NCBI GenBank assembly: GCA_002451165.1
Contig: DKBH01000053.1
Coordinates: forward strand, 938-22,814
Source: Nitrospiraceae bacterium UBA6905
GTDB taxonomy: Bacteria; Nitrospirota; Thermodesulfovibrionia; Thermodesulfovibrionales; UBA6898
Length of the DNA: 21,877 nt
Reading direction: 5' to 3'
Below the pieces are notes generated by a model. It was not told the origin of the DNA, did not search any database, and saw only the letters and a list, made by a program, of their open reading frames with translations. Shown here in pieces: positions 1 through 6,953 of this stretch (position 1 is its first letter; each line of letters begins with the position of its first letter). A program made the translations under genes and the position numbers.

Positions 1-130
1 AACCCCATGGCTTTTAAGCCTGGGGATGAATGGCCGCCCGGAGCGAAGCGGAGGCCATTCTTGCATCGTGTGGCGAGGCCATCGGTCTAGGCCACAGATG
101 CAGAAGCCCTGAAATCCCGGACTTTAGTCC
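1..130 (+). mobile_element. Possible IS200/IS605-type right-end remnant
   Basis: A frame open from the window edge ends at TGA 110-112, just before a palindrome GGACTTTAGTCC at 119-130. This arrangement, a short tail followed by a small hairpin of the type 'ggactttagtcc', resembles the right end of IS200/IS605-family elements behind tnpB. The stretch also carries two hairpins (arms 3-13/16-25 with one bulged base, and 28-35/53-60). No catalytic part of a transposase is inside the window, so the call rests only on the look of the end. It could equally be a dispersed palindromic repeat. Confidence 0.22.
3..60. repeat. Two adjacent palindromes, REP-like
   Basis: Arms CCCCA-t-GGCTT (3-13) and AAGCCTGGGG (16-25) pair over ten bases with one bulge. 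GAATGGCC (28-35) and GGCCATTC (53-60) pair perfectly over eight bases around a GC-rich middle. Two stable hairpins back to back outside a gene suggest a dispersed repeat or the sub-terminal hairpins of an insertion element. Copy number in the genome cannot be seen from one window. Confidence 0.4.
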
Positions 131-141
131 AAGGAGGGGGT

Positions 142-261
142 TTATTTCCACTTCAACTCCACTCCCTTATTGCATGGCATCAGTACGTTGATATCAGGAA
201 GGAAGTCTCGTACTAAAGTCCGTGTACCGGTATTCAGCTTGTGAGTACTCGCCTGAAACAT
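142..261 (-). pseudogene. Truncated PIN-domain toxin-like fragment
   Basis: A 39-codon minus-strand frame starts with ATG at 261 behind an AGGAG-type ribosome site. Its residues 20-27 read FLPDINVL, which matches the first strand of PIN-domain (VapC-like) ribonucleases, where the Asp is the first metal ligand. A normal PIN protein has about 130 residues and further acidic residues; here the frame leaves the family after about ten more residues and stops. The break lies beside the possible insertion-element end at 1-130. The likely partner fragment is 24 bases upstream on the same strand. The PIN match is short, so this is a tentative call. Confidence 0.3.
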
Positions 262-285
262 GATCTCCGCTTCTCCTAAAGGATT

Positions 286-405
286 TTAATAGTGGGCATG
301 CTTCTTCTTGGAAAAATGCTCACGCAGAGAAGCTGCAGCAGCAAGGACAGTCAATGACCTCTTCGCCTCCAACGTCAGCAGTTCAGCGGCGTTTATGAAA
401 AAAAC
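286..405 (-). pseudogene. Truncated antitoxin-like fragment, 5' end missing
   Basis: This minus-strand frame has 39 sense codons, no ATG, and ends at TAA (286-288). Its sequence is helical and basic at the end (ends FSKKKHAHY), and it sits 24 bases before the PIN-like fragment, which is where an antitoxin would be. The frame is closed upstream by a TAA at 406-408, next to a run of seven T on this strand, so the N-terminal half of any gene is gone. I do not recognise the family from sequence; the role is inferred from position only. Confidence 0.22.
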
Positions 406-477
406 TTAAGTGGATATCCTGTTCGACTGCCGGTATACTGACCTTGTAGCACAGAACGAGCAGTTGCAGGAGGCGAT

Positions 478-828
478 ATGGAACAGACGAAAGTCGCTGA
501 CAGAAAAGGGTGTTGCGAGGTCATTGAATTTTCGGTCGCGGTCCTGAATGACAACAAAATACGGATCATCGATCTGACCGGCCGCGCAATTAACGTGTCA
601 AGAAACGGTCTCTGCTTTATCACACACTACCCGCTCAAGGCAGGCCATGTGCTCAAGTTCAAAACCAGCATGGGCCGGTATAGACACGGCATCGTCTTGT
701 GGATCAAGGAACTCGGCGACGACTATATTGCCGGGGCTGAACTGATCGAAAGCACACCAGCGGCGTTGTCCCGCTGCGGAGGGACTAAAAGCCATACTCC
801 TTCCAGCGCCGGTCGACCAGTGTTTTGA
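478..828 (+). CDS. Small PilZ-like domain protein
   Basis: The 116-residue product resembles a PilZ domain, a beta-barrel that in many bacteria binds cyclic di-GMP and controls motility, surface polysaccharide or biofilm. Residues 39-44 (NVSRNG) fit the (D/N)xSxxG motif, followed by GLCF, a short LKAGHVLKF strand pair, and a VLWI..DDYIAGAEL ending typical of the barrel. The upstream RxxxR motif that contacts the ligand is not evident; only RK at 9-10 is present near the expected place, so binding may be lost or altered. AGGAGG sits six bases before the ATG, which supports this start. The last 44 bases overlap the convergent ubiD gene, and the residues encoded there (about 103-116) look unlike PilZ, so the tail may have been acquired by read-through. 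No flagellar or pilus gene is close by. Confidence 0.6.
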   Translation: MEQTKVADRKGCCEVIEFSVAVLNDNKIRIIDLTGRAINVSRNGLCFITHYPLKAGHVLKFKTSMGRYRHGIVLWIKELGDDYIAGAELIESTPAALSRCGGTKSHTPSSAGRPVF

Positions 829-2248
829 TCTCCTCCGACATGAAGATCTCATCTGGCCAGTCCCGCATCATGCCTTCTTCTCGCGTCTTTCTGGTGGCAT
901 CGATACCCATCTTGGCGCCGTAGCGCGGCCAGTTCGCTGCGTGGTCAAGGTCGTCGAGAGGCCCCTCCGAGATCACGACATCACGACGCCAGTCGACGTT
1001 GTTGAGAACGCGCCAGGCCGTATAGGAGAGGTTCTGCACGTCCACGTCTTCGTCTACGACGATGAGGAGCTTGGAGAACATCATCTGCCCTTTTCCCCAC
1101 AGGCCGTGGATGATCTTCTTAGCGTGGCCGGGATAGCTCTTCTTTATCGATATGAGCGCAAAATTATGGAATACCCCTTCCATCGGAAGGTTGATATCCT
1201 GAATCTCGGGAAAGTCGAGCTTCATGAGCGGCAGGAAGATACGTTCCGTGGCCTTACCCATATAGCAGTCTTCCATGGGAGGCTTACCCACCACCGTGGC
1301 AGGGTAAATGAGGTCTTTCCGGTGGGTGATGCAGGTCACGTGAAAGACCGGGTAGTTGTCCGCAGCGGAATAGAACCCCGTATGGTCTCCGAACGGGCCT
1401 TCGACACGCATCTCCCCAGGATCGATATAGCCTTCGATCACCACTTCGCTGTTGGCAGGCACCTCAATATCACAGGTGATGCACTTAACCATCTCGACCG
1501 GCTCCCTTCTCAGAAATCCGGCAAAAAGCATCTCGTCGATGGACTCAGGGAGCGGGGCGCTTGCTGAGTAGATGACTGCCGGGTCGCTGCCGACTGCGAT
1601 CGCCGCAGGCATCCGCAGCTGCATTTTTTTGTACTTGTCATAGTGGCGCGCCCCGTCCTTATGTATGTGCCAGTGCATGCCGGTTGTCTTCTTGTTATAG
1701 ATGTGGATGCGGTACATGCCGCAGTTGGGTCGGCCGTTTTCGGGATCCCGGGTAAAGACCATAGGGAAGGTGATAAAACGGCCTTCATCGGTCGGCTGAC
1801 CATCGCCGGGCCAGGTCTTGAGCACCGGCAACTTGGAAAGATCAGGGTTGTCTTTTTCTATGACTTCCTGACAGGGAGCGTGCTTTACGGTTTTAGGCAG
1901 ATATTTCGAAAATTCAAAAAGTTTCGGAAGCATGGCAAGCTTCTCGAAAAGTGTTTTGGGTGGCGCCTGGTTCAGGAGTTCTTCAATCCTCTTGGCTACG
2001 TCGTCCAGGTGCTCTATTTCGAGTGCAAGTGCCATACGCTCAAAAGAACCAAAGATATTGGTGACAACGGGAAAGGGCGATCCCTTAACCTTTTCAAAGA
2101 AGAGCGCCTTGCCCCCCTGGGGGGACTTACACATCCTGTCAGTGATCTCAGAAGCTTCAAGAATGGGATCTACCTCCACGGCAATTCTGTGGAGAAGACC
2201 TTTATTTTCAAGGACTTTTATGAACTCTCGTAAATCTCTGTATGACAT
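785..2248 (-). CDS. ubiD: UbiD-family prenylated-FMN decarboxylase
   Basis: The 487-residue protein has the usual UbiD length (about 490) and the family landmarks in order: NCGMYR at 175-180, MHWHIHKDGA at 191-200 and EGPFGDHTGFYS at 283-294. In the family these segments bind prenylated FMN, Mn and K, and the Glu of EGPFG with the following acidic residue act in catalysis; here that residue is Asp, as in the quinone-pathway UbiD group. UbiD enzymes remove the carboxylate of 4-hydroxybenzoate-type precursors in ubiquinone or menaquinone synthesis, or of other aromatic acids. The sequence alone does not settle the substrate. AAGGAGG lies just before the ATG. The gene stands alone, with no ubiX (flavin prenyltransferase) next to it in this window. 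Its 3' end overlaps the PilZ-like gene tail to tail. Confidence 0.9.
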   Translation of the reverse strand: MSYRDLREFIKVLENKGLLHRIAVEVDPILEASEITDRMCKSPQGGKALFFEKVKGSPFPVVTNIFGSFERMALALEIEHLDDVAKRIEELLNQAPPKTLFEKLAMLPKLFEFSKYLPKTVKHAPCQEVIEKDNPDLSKLPVLKTWPGDGQPTDEGRFITFPMVFTRDPENGRPNCGMYRIHIYNKKTTGMHWHIHKDGARHYDKYKKMQLRMPAAIAVGSDPAVIYSASAPLPESIDEMLFAGFLRREPVEMVKCITCDIEVPANSEVVIEGYIDPGEMRVEGPFGDHTGFYSAADNYPVFHVTCITHRKDLIYPATVVGKPPMEDCYMGKATERIFLPLMKLDFPEIQDINLPMEGVFHNFALISIKKSYPGHAKKIIHGLWGKGQMMFSKLLIVVDEDVDVQNLSYTAWRVLNNVDWRRDVVISEGPLDDLDHAANWPRYGAKMGIDATRKTREEGMMRDWPDEIFMSEEIKTLVDRRWKEYGF

Positions 2249-2278
2249 GAGTCCTCCTTAATTTGGCGTGCAGGAATT

Positions 2279-2284
2279 ATCATA
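2279..2284 (-). promoter_or_regulatory. Possible -10 box for the UbiD gene
   Basis: On the minus strand TATGAT (one mismatch to TATAAT) occurs about 30 bases before the ubiD ATG, giving a leader of roughly 25 bases that contains the AAGGAGG ribosome site. I see no convincing -35 hexamer at 16-18 bases, so the call is weak. Confidence 0.25.
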
Positions 2285-2410
2285 GCATATCAGCTGCTAC
2301 CTGAGACAGAACGTTTAGGCAACGTACTAAAAAAAAGCTTTTAAATCAACAGATTTTTAAAAATGACGTAGGTCTAGAAGGTAACTTGCTGAAATTAAAC
2401 TAAAATCTTC

Positions 2411-2439
2411 TTGACAAGTGGCTATGTCCTTAATATAAT
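2411..2439 (+). promoter_or_regulatory. Consensus sigma-70 promoter for ihfA unit
   Basis: TTGACA at 2411-2416 and TATAAT at 2434-2439 match both consensus hexamers exactly and are separated by the ideal 17 bases. The predicted start of transcription, near 2446, leaves about 24 bases before the ihfA ATG, including a GGGGGGAG ribosome site. This is the best promoter in the window and should drive ihfA, the MerR-type gene and tRNA-Pro together. Confidence 0.88.
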
Positions 2440-2469
2440 TAAGAAAATCACTCGGGGGGAGATTGTGAA

Positions 2470-2754
2470 ATGACAAAGGCTGATCTTGTTGATGCAATTT
2501 TCGAAAAGGTGGGCTTATCCAAGAAGGAGGCTCAGGACATTGTTGAACTCCTCTTCGAGACCATGAAGATGACATTTGCAGAAGGCGAGTCCATCAAGAT
2601 CTCCGGCTTCGGCACGTTTCACGTACGCAAGAAGATGTCTCGGCGAGGACGCAATCCCAAGACAGGGGAGGAACTTGAGATAACCCCGAGAAGAGTGATC
2701 ACCTTCAGAGTGAGCAACCAGTTAAAGGGAGAGATAGAGAAGTTACATGCATAA
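2470..2754 (+). CDS. ihfA: Integration host factor alpha-type DNA-binding protein
   Basis: The 94-residue product belongs to the HU/IHF family of small nucleoid proteins that bind and sharply bend DNA as dimers. The helical first half (about 1-45) is followed by SGFGTFHVRKK (45-55) and the arm motif GRNPKTGEE (about 60-68), which contains the Pro that inserts into the minor groove. The pattern GRNPKTGEE..I..RRV.TF is closer to IHF-alpha than to HU, but a HU-like homodimer cannot be excluded. IHF assists recombination, replication initiation and sigma-54 promoters. The gene follows a consensus promoter and overlaps the next gene by eight bases, an arrangement (ihfA then a MerR-type regulator) seen in several proteobacterial and related genomes. 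Confidence 0.92.
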   Translation: MTKADLVDAIFEKVGLSKKEAQDIVELLFETMKMTFAEGESIKISGFGTFHVRKKMSRRGRNPKTGEELEITPRRVITFRVSNQLKGEIEKLHA

Positions 2755-3139
2755 GCATGCGAGCGAAAGCTTAAAGCCGCAGCTTCCGGTTCCGGACAAG
2801 CTGTTCTATAAGATCGGCGAGGTCAGCAAGATAACCGGGATAGAGTCCTATGTTCTGCGGTACTGGGAGACTGAATTTCCGTTCCTGAAACCGCGGAAAA
2901 ACAAGTCTGGCCAGAGGGTCTATGTCAAAAAGGACCTTGAGACGATCCTGATGGTCAAGAAAATGCTCTATCAGGAACGATACACGATCGAGGGTGTAAG
3001 AAAACGGTTTGAGGACGGGATCATGAAACCTGCCGAAATGAAACCCGTTCAGGAGCAGAAGACGGAAATCAAGAACCCCGCCGAGGCAATCGCCTTTGTC
3101 AGGAAACGGCTCAGACAGATCCTCGACAGTATAACCTAA
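2747..3139 (+). CDS. MerR-family transcriptional regulator
   Basis: The 130-residue protein has an N-terminal MerR-type winged helix-turn-helix: FYKIGEVSKITGIESYVLRY at about 20-39, then WETEF and the wing residues GQRVYVKKDLETI (about 55-67). These regulators usually bind spaced promoters as dimers and twist the DNA. The remaining 60 residues are too short for a large effector domain and have no cysteine cluster, so this is not a metal sensor of the classical MerR kind. The ATG lies inside the end of ihfA, pointing to translational coupling. The TAA stop is only two bases before the tRNA-Pro gene. The target is unknown. Confidence 0.88.
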   Translation: MHKHASESLKPQLPVPDKLFYKIGEVSKITGIESYVLRYWETEFPFLKPRKNKSGQRVYVKKDLETILMVKKMLYQERYTIEGVRKRFEDGIMKPAEMKPVQEQKTEIKNPAEAIAFVRKRLRQILDSIT

Positions 3140-3141
3140 TC

Positions 3142-3217
3142 GGGGCGTAGCGCAGCCTGGTAGCGCACTCGCTTGGGGTGCGAGTGGTCGCCTGTTCAAA
3201 TCAGGTCGCCCCGACCA
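3142..3217 (+). tRNA. tRNA-Pro (anticodon GGG)
   Basis: A full cloverleaf can be drawn. The acceptor arms CGGGGCG (3142-3148) and CGCCCCG (3207-3213) pair over seven bases and are followed by discriminator A and encoded CCA. The anticodon stem CTCGC/GCGAG closes the loop TTGGGGT, so the anticodon is GGG, reading CCC and CCU proline codons. The T arm is CCTG-TTCAAAT-CAGG. The gene starts two bases after the stop codon of the MerR-type gene and lacks its own visible promoter, so it is probably cut from the ihfA transcript. Confidence 0.96.
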
Positions 3218-3222
3218 TTACC

Positions 3223-3260
3223 CATAAGGACCTGCATTGCAGGTCCTTATGTTCTTGTAT
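3223..3260 (+). terminator. Strong hairpin after tRNA-Pro
   Basis: CATAAGGACCTG (3223-3234) pairs perfectly with CAGGTCCTTATG (3240-3251) around the five-base loop CATTG. The run after it (TTCTTGTATT) is only moderately T-rich. The position right after the tRNA and before an unrelated gene fits a transcription terminator for the ihfA unit. Confidence 0.75.
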
Positions 3261-3350
3261 TCATTTCAGTGCTGGTCCCGCGAGGCGTCGTGTGTGAAGC
3301 GCTGACAGCCGCCCGCGGGTGTTCCGCTCGCAATTGCTTTCACCATCGTC

Positions 3351-3356
3351 TATAAT
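3351..3356 (+). promoter_or_regulatory. -10 box directly before the TPR gene
   Basis: TATAAT (perfect -10 consensus) ends eight bases before the ATG at 3365. A start of transcription about seven bases downstream would fall at or next to the start codon, giving a leaderless or nearly leaderless message. No good -35 hexamer is visible at 16-18 bases. Confidence 0.5.
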
Positions 3357-3364
3357 GGTACCTG

Positions 3365-3811
3365 ATGGTGTTACACGCAGACCCAGACGATCTTGTGCAG
3401 AAAGGCATTCAGTCACTTCAGCAGAAGAACTACCTTGCGGCGCTCGCGTATTTCGAACGGGCATACTCTCTCCGCAAGACCCCCCTTGCAGCCTCGTATT
3501 TTGCGCTCTGCATCGCTTCGGAACGCGGAAAGATCTCCCAGGCCATCGCCCTTTGCAATGATGCTATTGAACAGGACCCGCATGAGCCCCGGCACTATCT
3601 CAATCTTGCAAGGATCTATCTGAAGGCAAAGCGAAAACCGGAATGCCTTGAAACGCTCAGAAAAGGTCTAGCGCAGGGAGAGGATCCCGAGATTCGTTCT
3701 CTGCTCGAGACCGTCGGTGTCAGGAAAGCCCCCCTCTTGCCCTTCCTTCCGCGCAAGCACTTTCTTAACCGCTACCTCGGATACGTTTTGAGGCGTCTTC
3801 GGTTGCGGTAA
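3365..3811 (+). CDS. Small TPR-repeat protein
   Basis: The 148-residue product carries about three tetratricopeptide-like helix pairs: residues 6-36 (GIQSLQQKNYLAALAYFERA), about 41-72 and about 74-106 (HEPRHYLNLARIYLKAKRK). TPRs form a superhelical groove for protein-protein contact. The C-terminus (about 120-148) is basic and ends in RLRLR, with no signal peptide at the front, so a cytoplasmic adaptor is likely. There is no Shine-Dalgarno sequence before the ATG; a TATAAT sits there instead, which hints at leaderless initiation. GTG at 3368 is the next codon and would be an alternative start. The partner protein cannot be deduced from the sequence; corA follows after 48 bases. Confidence 0.75.
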   Translation: MVLHADPDDLVQKGIQSLQQKNYLAALAYFERAYSLRKTPLAASYFALCIASERGKISQAIALCNDAIEQDPHEPRHYLNLARIYLKAKRKPECLETLRKGLAQGEDPEIRSLLETVGVRKAPLLPFLPRKHFLNRYLGYVLRRLRLR

Positions 3812-3859
3812 TCGCCGGTTTCTTTCCCTGCCGCGGCCGTGGTATCATCCTAGGGTCCG

Positions 3860-4939
3860 ATGCAATACCGCCCGAAAAAAAACGTCCGCAAGAGATCGCT
3901 GAAGACCGGCCTTCCTCCCGGTTCCCTCGTACATATCGGCAGGCAGCGCACAGAAGGGACGAAGATATCGATCATCGACTATGACGAGACGCAGTTCAGA
4001 GAACAGACTGTTGACGCGGTGGATGCCTGCTTCCCCTTCAAGGACAGCCCTACCGTCACCTGGATCAATATAGAAGGCGTTCAGCAGACCGATATCCTCG
4101 AGAAGCTCGGCGCGTGCTACCAACTGCACCCCCTTGTGATGGAAGACGTCGTCAACACAGAACAGCGGCCGAAGATAGAGAACTATGATAACTATCTGTA
4201 CATTGTTATGAAGATGTTGTACGCGGGAGGGGCAGCACAGGTCATTTCGACGGAACAGATCAGCCTTGTGTTGGGCCGTCATTATGTCATCTCCTTCCAG
4301 GAGGGAATTGAAGGGGATGTGTTCAATCATGTGCGCGAGCGGCTCAGGAGTGACAAGGGAACGGCGCGCAGACGGGGCGCGGATTACGTCGTCTATTCCC
4401 TGATCGATGCGGTGGTGGACAATTATTTCTCGATCCTTGAAACACTGGGCGAGCAGGTCGAAGTCCTTGAGGAAAAGCTCGTGACGCATCCGACATCCGA
4501 TACCCTCCGCGACATCCATGTTATGAAACGCGAGATCATCTTTCTGAGAAAGACGGTCTGGCCGCTCCGTGAGGTGATCAGCACGCTTCAGCGGGAAGAC
4601 TCAAGTCTTGTCCAGGACTCAACCCGTCTTTATCTGCGGGATGTATATGATCATACGATTCAGGTGATCGATACCATAGAGACATACCGCGATATGGTCA
4701 CGGGTATGCTCGATATCTATCTCTCGAGCATCAGCTACCGCCTGAATGCGGTGATGAAGGTGCTTACCATTATTGCCACGATTTTCATGCCCCTCACGTT
4801 TCTCGCGGGCGTCTACGGCATGAACTTCAGACACATGCCGGAGCTCGAATGGCGGTACGGCTACGCCATGATCTGGGCGCTCATGATCGGTATCGGCCTA
4901 TCCATGATTTTCTTCTTTAGGAAAAAGAAATGGCTGTAG
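3860..4939 (+). CDS. corA: CorA-type magnesium/cobalt channel
   Basis: The 359-residue product matches CorA in length and layout. A long acidic cytoplasmic domain (1 to about 290) with helical arms leads to two C-terminal membrane helices at about 300-318 and 335-353. The hallmark GMN at 320-322 (in YGMNFRHMPELEW) forms the selectivity loop after the pore helix, and the basic tail RKKKWL stays in the cytoplasm. CorA forms a pentamer that lets Mg2+ (also Co2+ or Ni2+) enter down the membrane potential and closes when internal Mg2+ is high. The ATG lacks a clear ribosome site and is preceded by TATCAT at 3843-3848, similar to the situation at the TPR gene. The 48-base gap leaves no room for an Mg2+ riboswitch. 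Confidence 0.93.
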   Translation: MQYRPKKNVRKRSLKTGLPPGSLVHIGRQRTEGTKISIIDYDETQFREQTVDAVDACFPFKDSPTVTWINIEGVQQTDILEKLGACYQLHPLVMEDVVNTEQRPKIENYDNYLYIVMKMLYAGGAAQVISTEQISLVLGRHYVISFQEGIEGDVFNHVRERLRSDKGTARRRGADYVVYSLIDAVVDNYFSILETLGEQVEVLEEKLVTHPTSDTLRDIHVMKREIIFLRKTVWPLREVISTLQREDSSLVQDSTRLYLRDVYDHTIQVIDTIETYRDMVTGMLDIYLSSISYRLNAVMKVLTIIATIFMPLTFLAGVYGMNFRHMPELEWRYGYAMIWALMIGIGLSMIFFFRKKKWL

Positions 4940-5016
4940 CATCATGTGTGAAGGAACAGAACCTGATCGTTCGGATGCGAGGTTAACAGAAAATATCAGA
5001 AGCAAAAGGAAACGGC

Positions 5017-5670
5017 GTGGAACTGATAAAGACCTTCTTTGATATCTTCATGCATCTGGACAAGCATCTGGGCGGTGTTATCCAGACCTATGGTACGTGG
5101 ACCTATCTCATACTCTTTCTCATAATCTTCTGTGAAACAGGGCTCGTGGTAACGCCGGTCCTCCCGGGGGACTCCCTCCTTTTTGCGGCAGGAGCATTCG
5201 CCGCGATTGGGGCACTAGATGCCGGAATGCTCTTCATGCTTCTGTCCGTAGCGGCCGTTGCCGGTGATACGGTCAACTACGCGATAGGAAGTTTTCTGGG
5301 GCCGAAGATATTCCACCGTGAGAAGGTGCGTTTCCTCAATCGCGAGTACCTGGACAGGACTCACCGGTTTTATGAGAAGCACGGCGGCAAGACGATCATC
5401 ATTGCCCGATTCATGCCGATCATCCGAACCTTTGCTCCCTTTGTTGCAGGTATCGGCAGTATGACCTATACGCGGTTTCTTAGCTATAACGTTGTGGGCG
5501 GTCTCATCTGGATCGCTACCTTTATCTTCGGCGGATATTATTTTGGCAATATCCCCCTGGTGAAGAGGAATTTCACGATGGTGATCCTGGCGATTATTGT
5601 CCTGTCTGTACTCCCCGGCATTATAGAGTTTTTCCGGCAACGGCAACGAAAGCGAAATATCGTGGTATGA
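5017..5670 (+). CDS. DedA-family membrane protein
   Basis: The 217-residue protein begins at GTG with AAAGGA a few bases upstream. It has the DedA/SNARE-associated layout: an amphipathic start, a first hydrophobic block with FCETGLVVTPVLPGDSLLF (about 39-57) including the conserved Glu and Asp, and the signature ARFMPIIRTFAPFVAGIG (about 129-146), then two more membrane helices. DedA proteins are needed for envelope integrity and proton-motive-force balance, and several act as phospholipid or undecaprenyl-phosphate flippases. A basic tail (RQRQRKRN) faces the cytoplasm. The stop overlaps an upstream in-frame ATG of the next gene, but that gene more likely starts at 5703. Confidence 0.9.
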   Translation: MELIKTFFDIFMHLDKHLGGVIQTYGTWTYLILFLIIFCETGLVVTPVLPGDSLLFAAGAFAAIGALDAGMLFMLLSVAAVAGDTVNYAIGSFLGPKIFHREKVRFLNREYLDRTHRFYEKHGGKTIIIARFMPIIRTFAPFVAGIGSMTYTRFLSYNVVGGLIWIATFIFGGYYFGNIPLVKRNFTMVILAIIVLSVLPGIIEFFRQRQRKRNIVV

Positions 5671-5702
5671 TTCAGATAATGTCCACGCAAGGAGACAAAA
5701 AT

Positions 5703-6953
5703 ATGAGTAAACTAACGGTCGTGATCGCATCACTGGTCCTGATCCTTTCCGGCTCGATGGTACAGGCTGCCGAGAAGGAAAAGAAACAGAAACCCATAGC
5801 CCAGTACTGGATGAACGTTGAAACGCAGAACACGAGCATACCCGGCATGTCTTCCGGAGGGATGGGCGGCCTGGAAGGCATGATCATGGGGAAGATGTCC
5901 GGCATGGGAGGTGCCCGGAGAGGCCTTTACCTTCAGCTGGTTTCGCCCAAGGCGACCCCTCCTGACCCTGGGGCGACCCATGATATACCACCGGGCCAGA
6001 AAATGGGCGATACCCTGCCGCTGCTCATACCGGAGAAGGCGAAACCCGTCCGGGATGAGGAGACCGAAGAGCCGACCTACGAGAAGCCCAAGCTCCGCAT
6101 GCTCATGTACTGGGGTTGCAGCGAGACGGTCCGGCCGGGGCAGCCGAAGGTCCTTGACACGGAAAAGATGAGCATGGCTGACTTCGGCAGAGCCATGTCT
6201 GCCCGTACGGGTTCCCGGCAGTATCCGCCTTCGCCGCGGTCCGGATGGACCTATGCGGACTGGCCTAACCGGACGCATCATAAGGAAATCCCGAAGGACA
6301 GCTCTTTGCAGGGCGAACACTTCGTCCACGGCAATTATACGCCCGATATAAAGTTCAATGTCGGTGAACAGCATGATTTCATGGCACCGGTGGAGTTTAC
6401 GTCGGTCAAGGGCGGTATTGCTGATAGCGTCAGTTTCCAGTGGAAGAAGATCCCGACCGCGCTGGGGTATTTTGCCATGGCTATGGGGCAGAACGAGACG
6501 ACCGGAGAGACGATCATTTGGTCATCGAGCGAGGTTCAGGAGCCGGGGTACGGTCTTATGAACTACCTGCCGCCGTTGAGTGTTGCCAAGTTTATCAAAG
6601 AAAAAGTCGTCATGGGCCCCGATGTCACTCGTTGTGCCGTGCCCAAGGGTATCTTCAAGGATTCCGGCGGTGCTGCACTCCAGTTTATCGGGTACGGTGA
6701 TGAACTGAACATCGCTTGGCCTCCCAAACCGAAAGACCCCAGGATTCCCCATGAATATATCTGGGCAATGAAACTGCGGAATAAGTCGACGGGCATGCTG
6801 CCGCTGGGGGAGGACAGCGGTGGGGAGGAACAGGTTAGCGGGGATAGAGACCAGAAGCCGGATGACCAGCCGGCTGAGCCGGATAAGGGCGGCGAGGCAC
6901 CGGAGAAGAAGAAGGGCAATCTCGATAAGATACGGGGCATATTCGGCTTCTGA
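5703..6953 (+). CDS. Secreted protein of unknown function
   Basis: I do not recognise this family. The 416-residue product starts with a clear signal peptide (MSKLTVVIASLVLILSGSMVQA, probable cut after VQA), so it is exported. ATG 5703 is chosen because AAGGAG lies about seven bases upstream and the signal peptide starts there; an in-frame ATG at 5667 overlaps dedA but would bury the signal. The mature part opens with a Gly/Met-rich segment (SSGGMGGLEGMIMGKMSG, about 47-64), then a long stretch rich in Pro, Trp and Tyr with only two Cys (one in YWGCSE, one in TRCAVP), and ends with an acidic, Pro/Gly-rich linker (about 372-400) and a basic GNLDKIRGIFGF tail. This suggests a soluble or surface-attached periplasmic protein with a flexible C-terminal tether. 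It is followed by the HExxH membrane protein on the same strand. Confidence 0.8.
   Translation: MSKLTVVIASLVLILSGSMVQAAEKEKKQKPIAQYWMNVETQNTSIPGMSSGGMGGLEGMIMGKMSGMGGARRGLYLQLVSPKATPPDPGATHDIPPGQKMGDTLPLLIPEKAKPVRDEETEEPTYEKPKLRMLMYWGCSETVRPGQPKVLDTEKMSMADFGRAMSARTGSRQYPPSPRSGWTYADWPNRTHHKEIPKDSSLQGEHFVHGNYTPDIKFNVGEQHDFMAPVEFTSVKGGIADSVSFQWKKIPTALGYFAMAMGQNETTGETIIWSSSEVQEPGYGLMNYLPPLSVAKFIKEKVVMGPDVTRCAVPKGIFKDSGGAALQFIGYGDELNIAWPPKPKDPRIPHEYIWAMKLRNKSTGMLPLGEDSGGEEQVSGDRDQKPDDQPAEPDKGGEAPEKKKGNLDKIRGIFGF

Noticed and set aside
3142..3260. tRNA-Pro as an integration (att) site
   Set aside because: No integrase gene and no second copy of the tRNA 3' end were seen in the window.
3173..3355. 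Small plus-strand frame starting inside tRNA-Pro
   Set aside because: It begins in the tRNA anticodon region and crosses the terminator hairpin; such frames over tRNAs are artefacts.
3812..3859. Mg2+ riboswitch upstream of corA
   Set aside because: Only 48 bases separate corA from the TPR gene, too short for a known Mg2+ riboswitch, and no such fold is visible.
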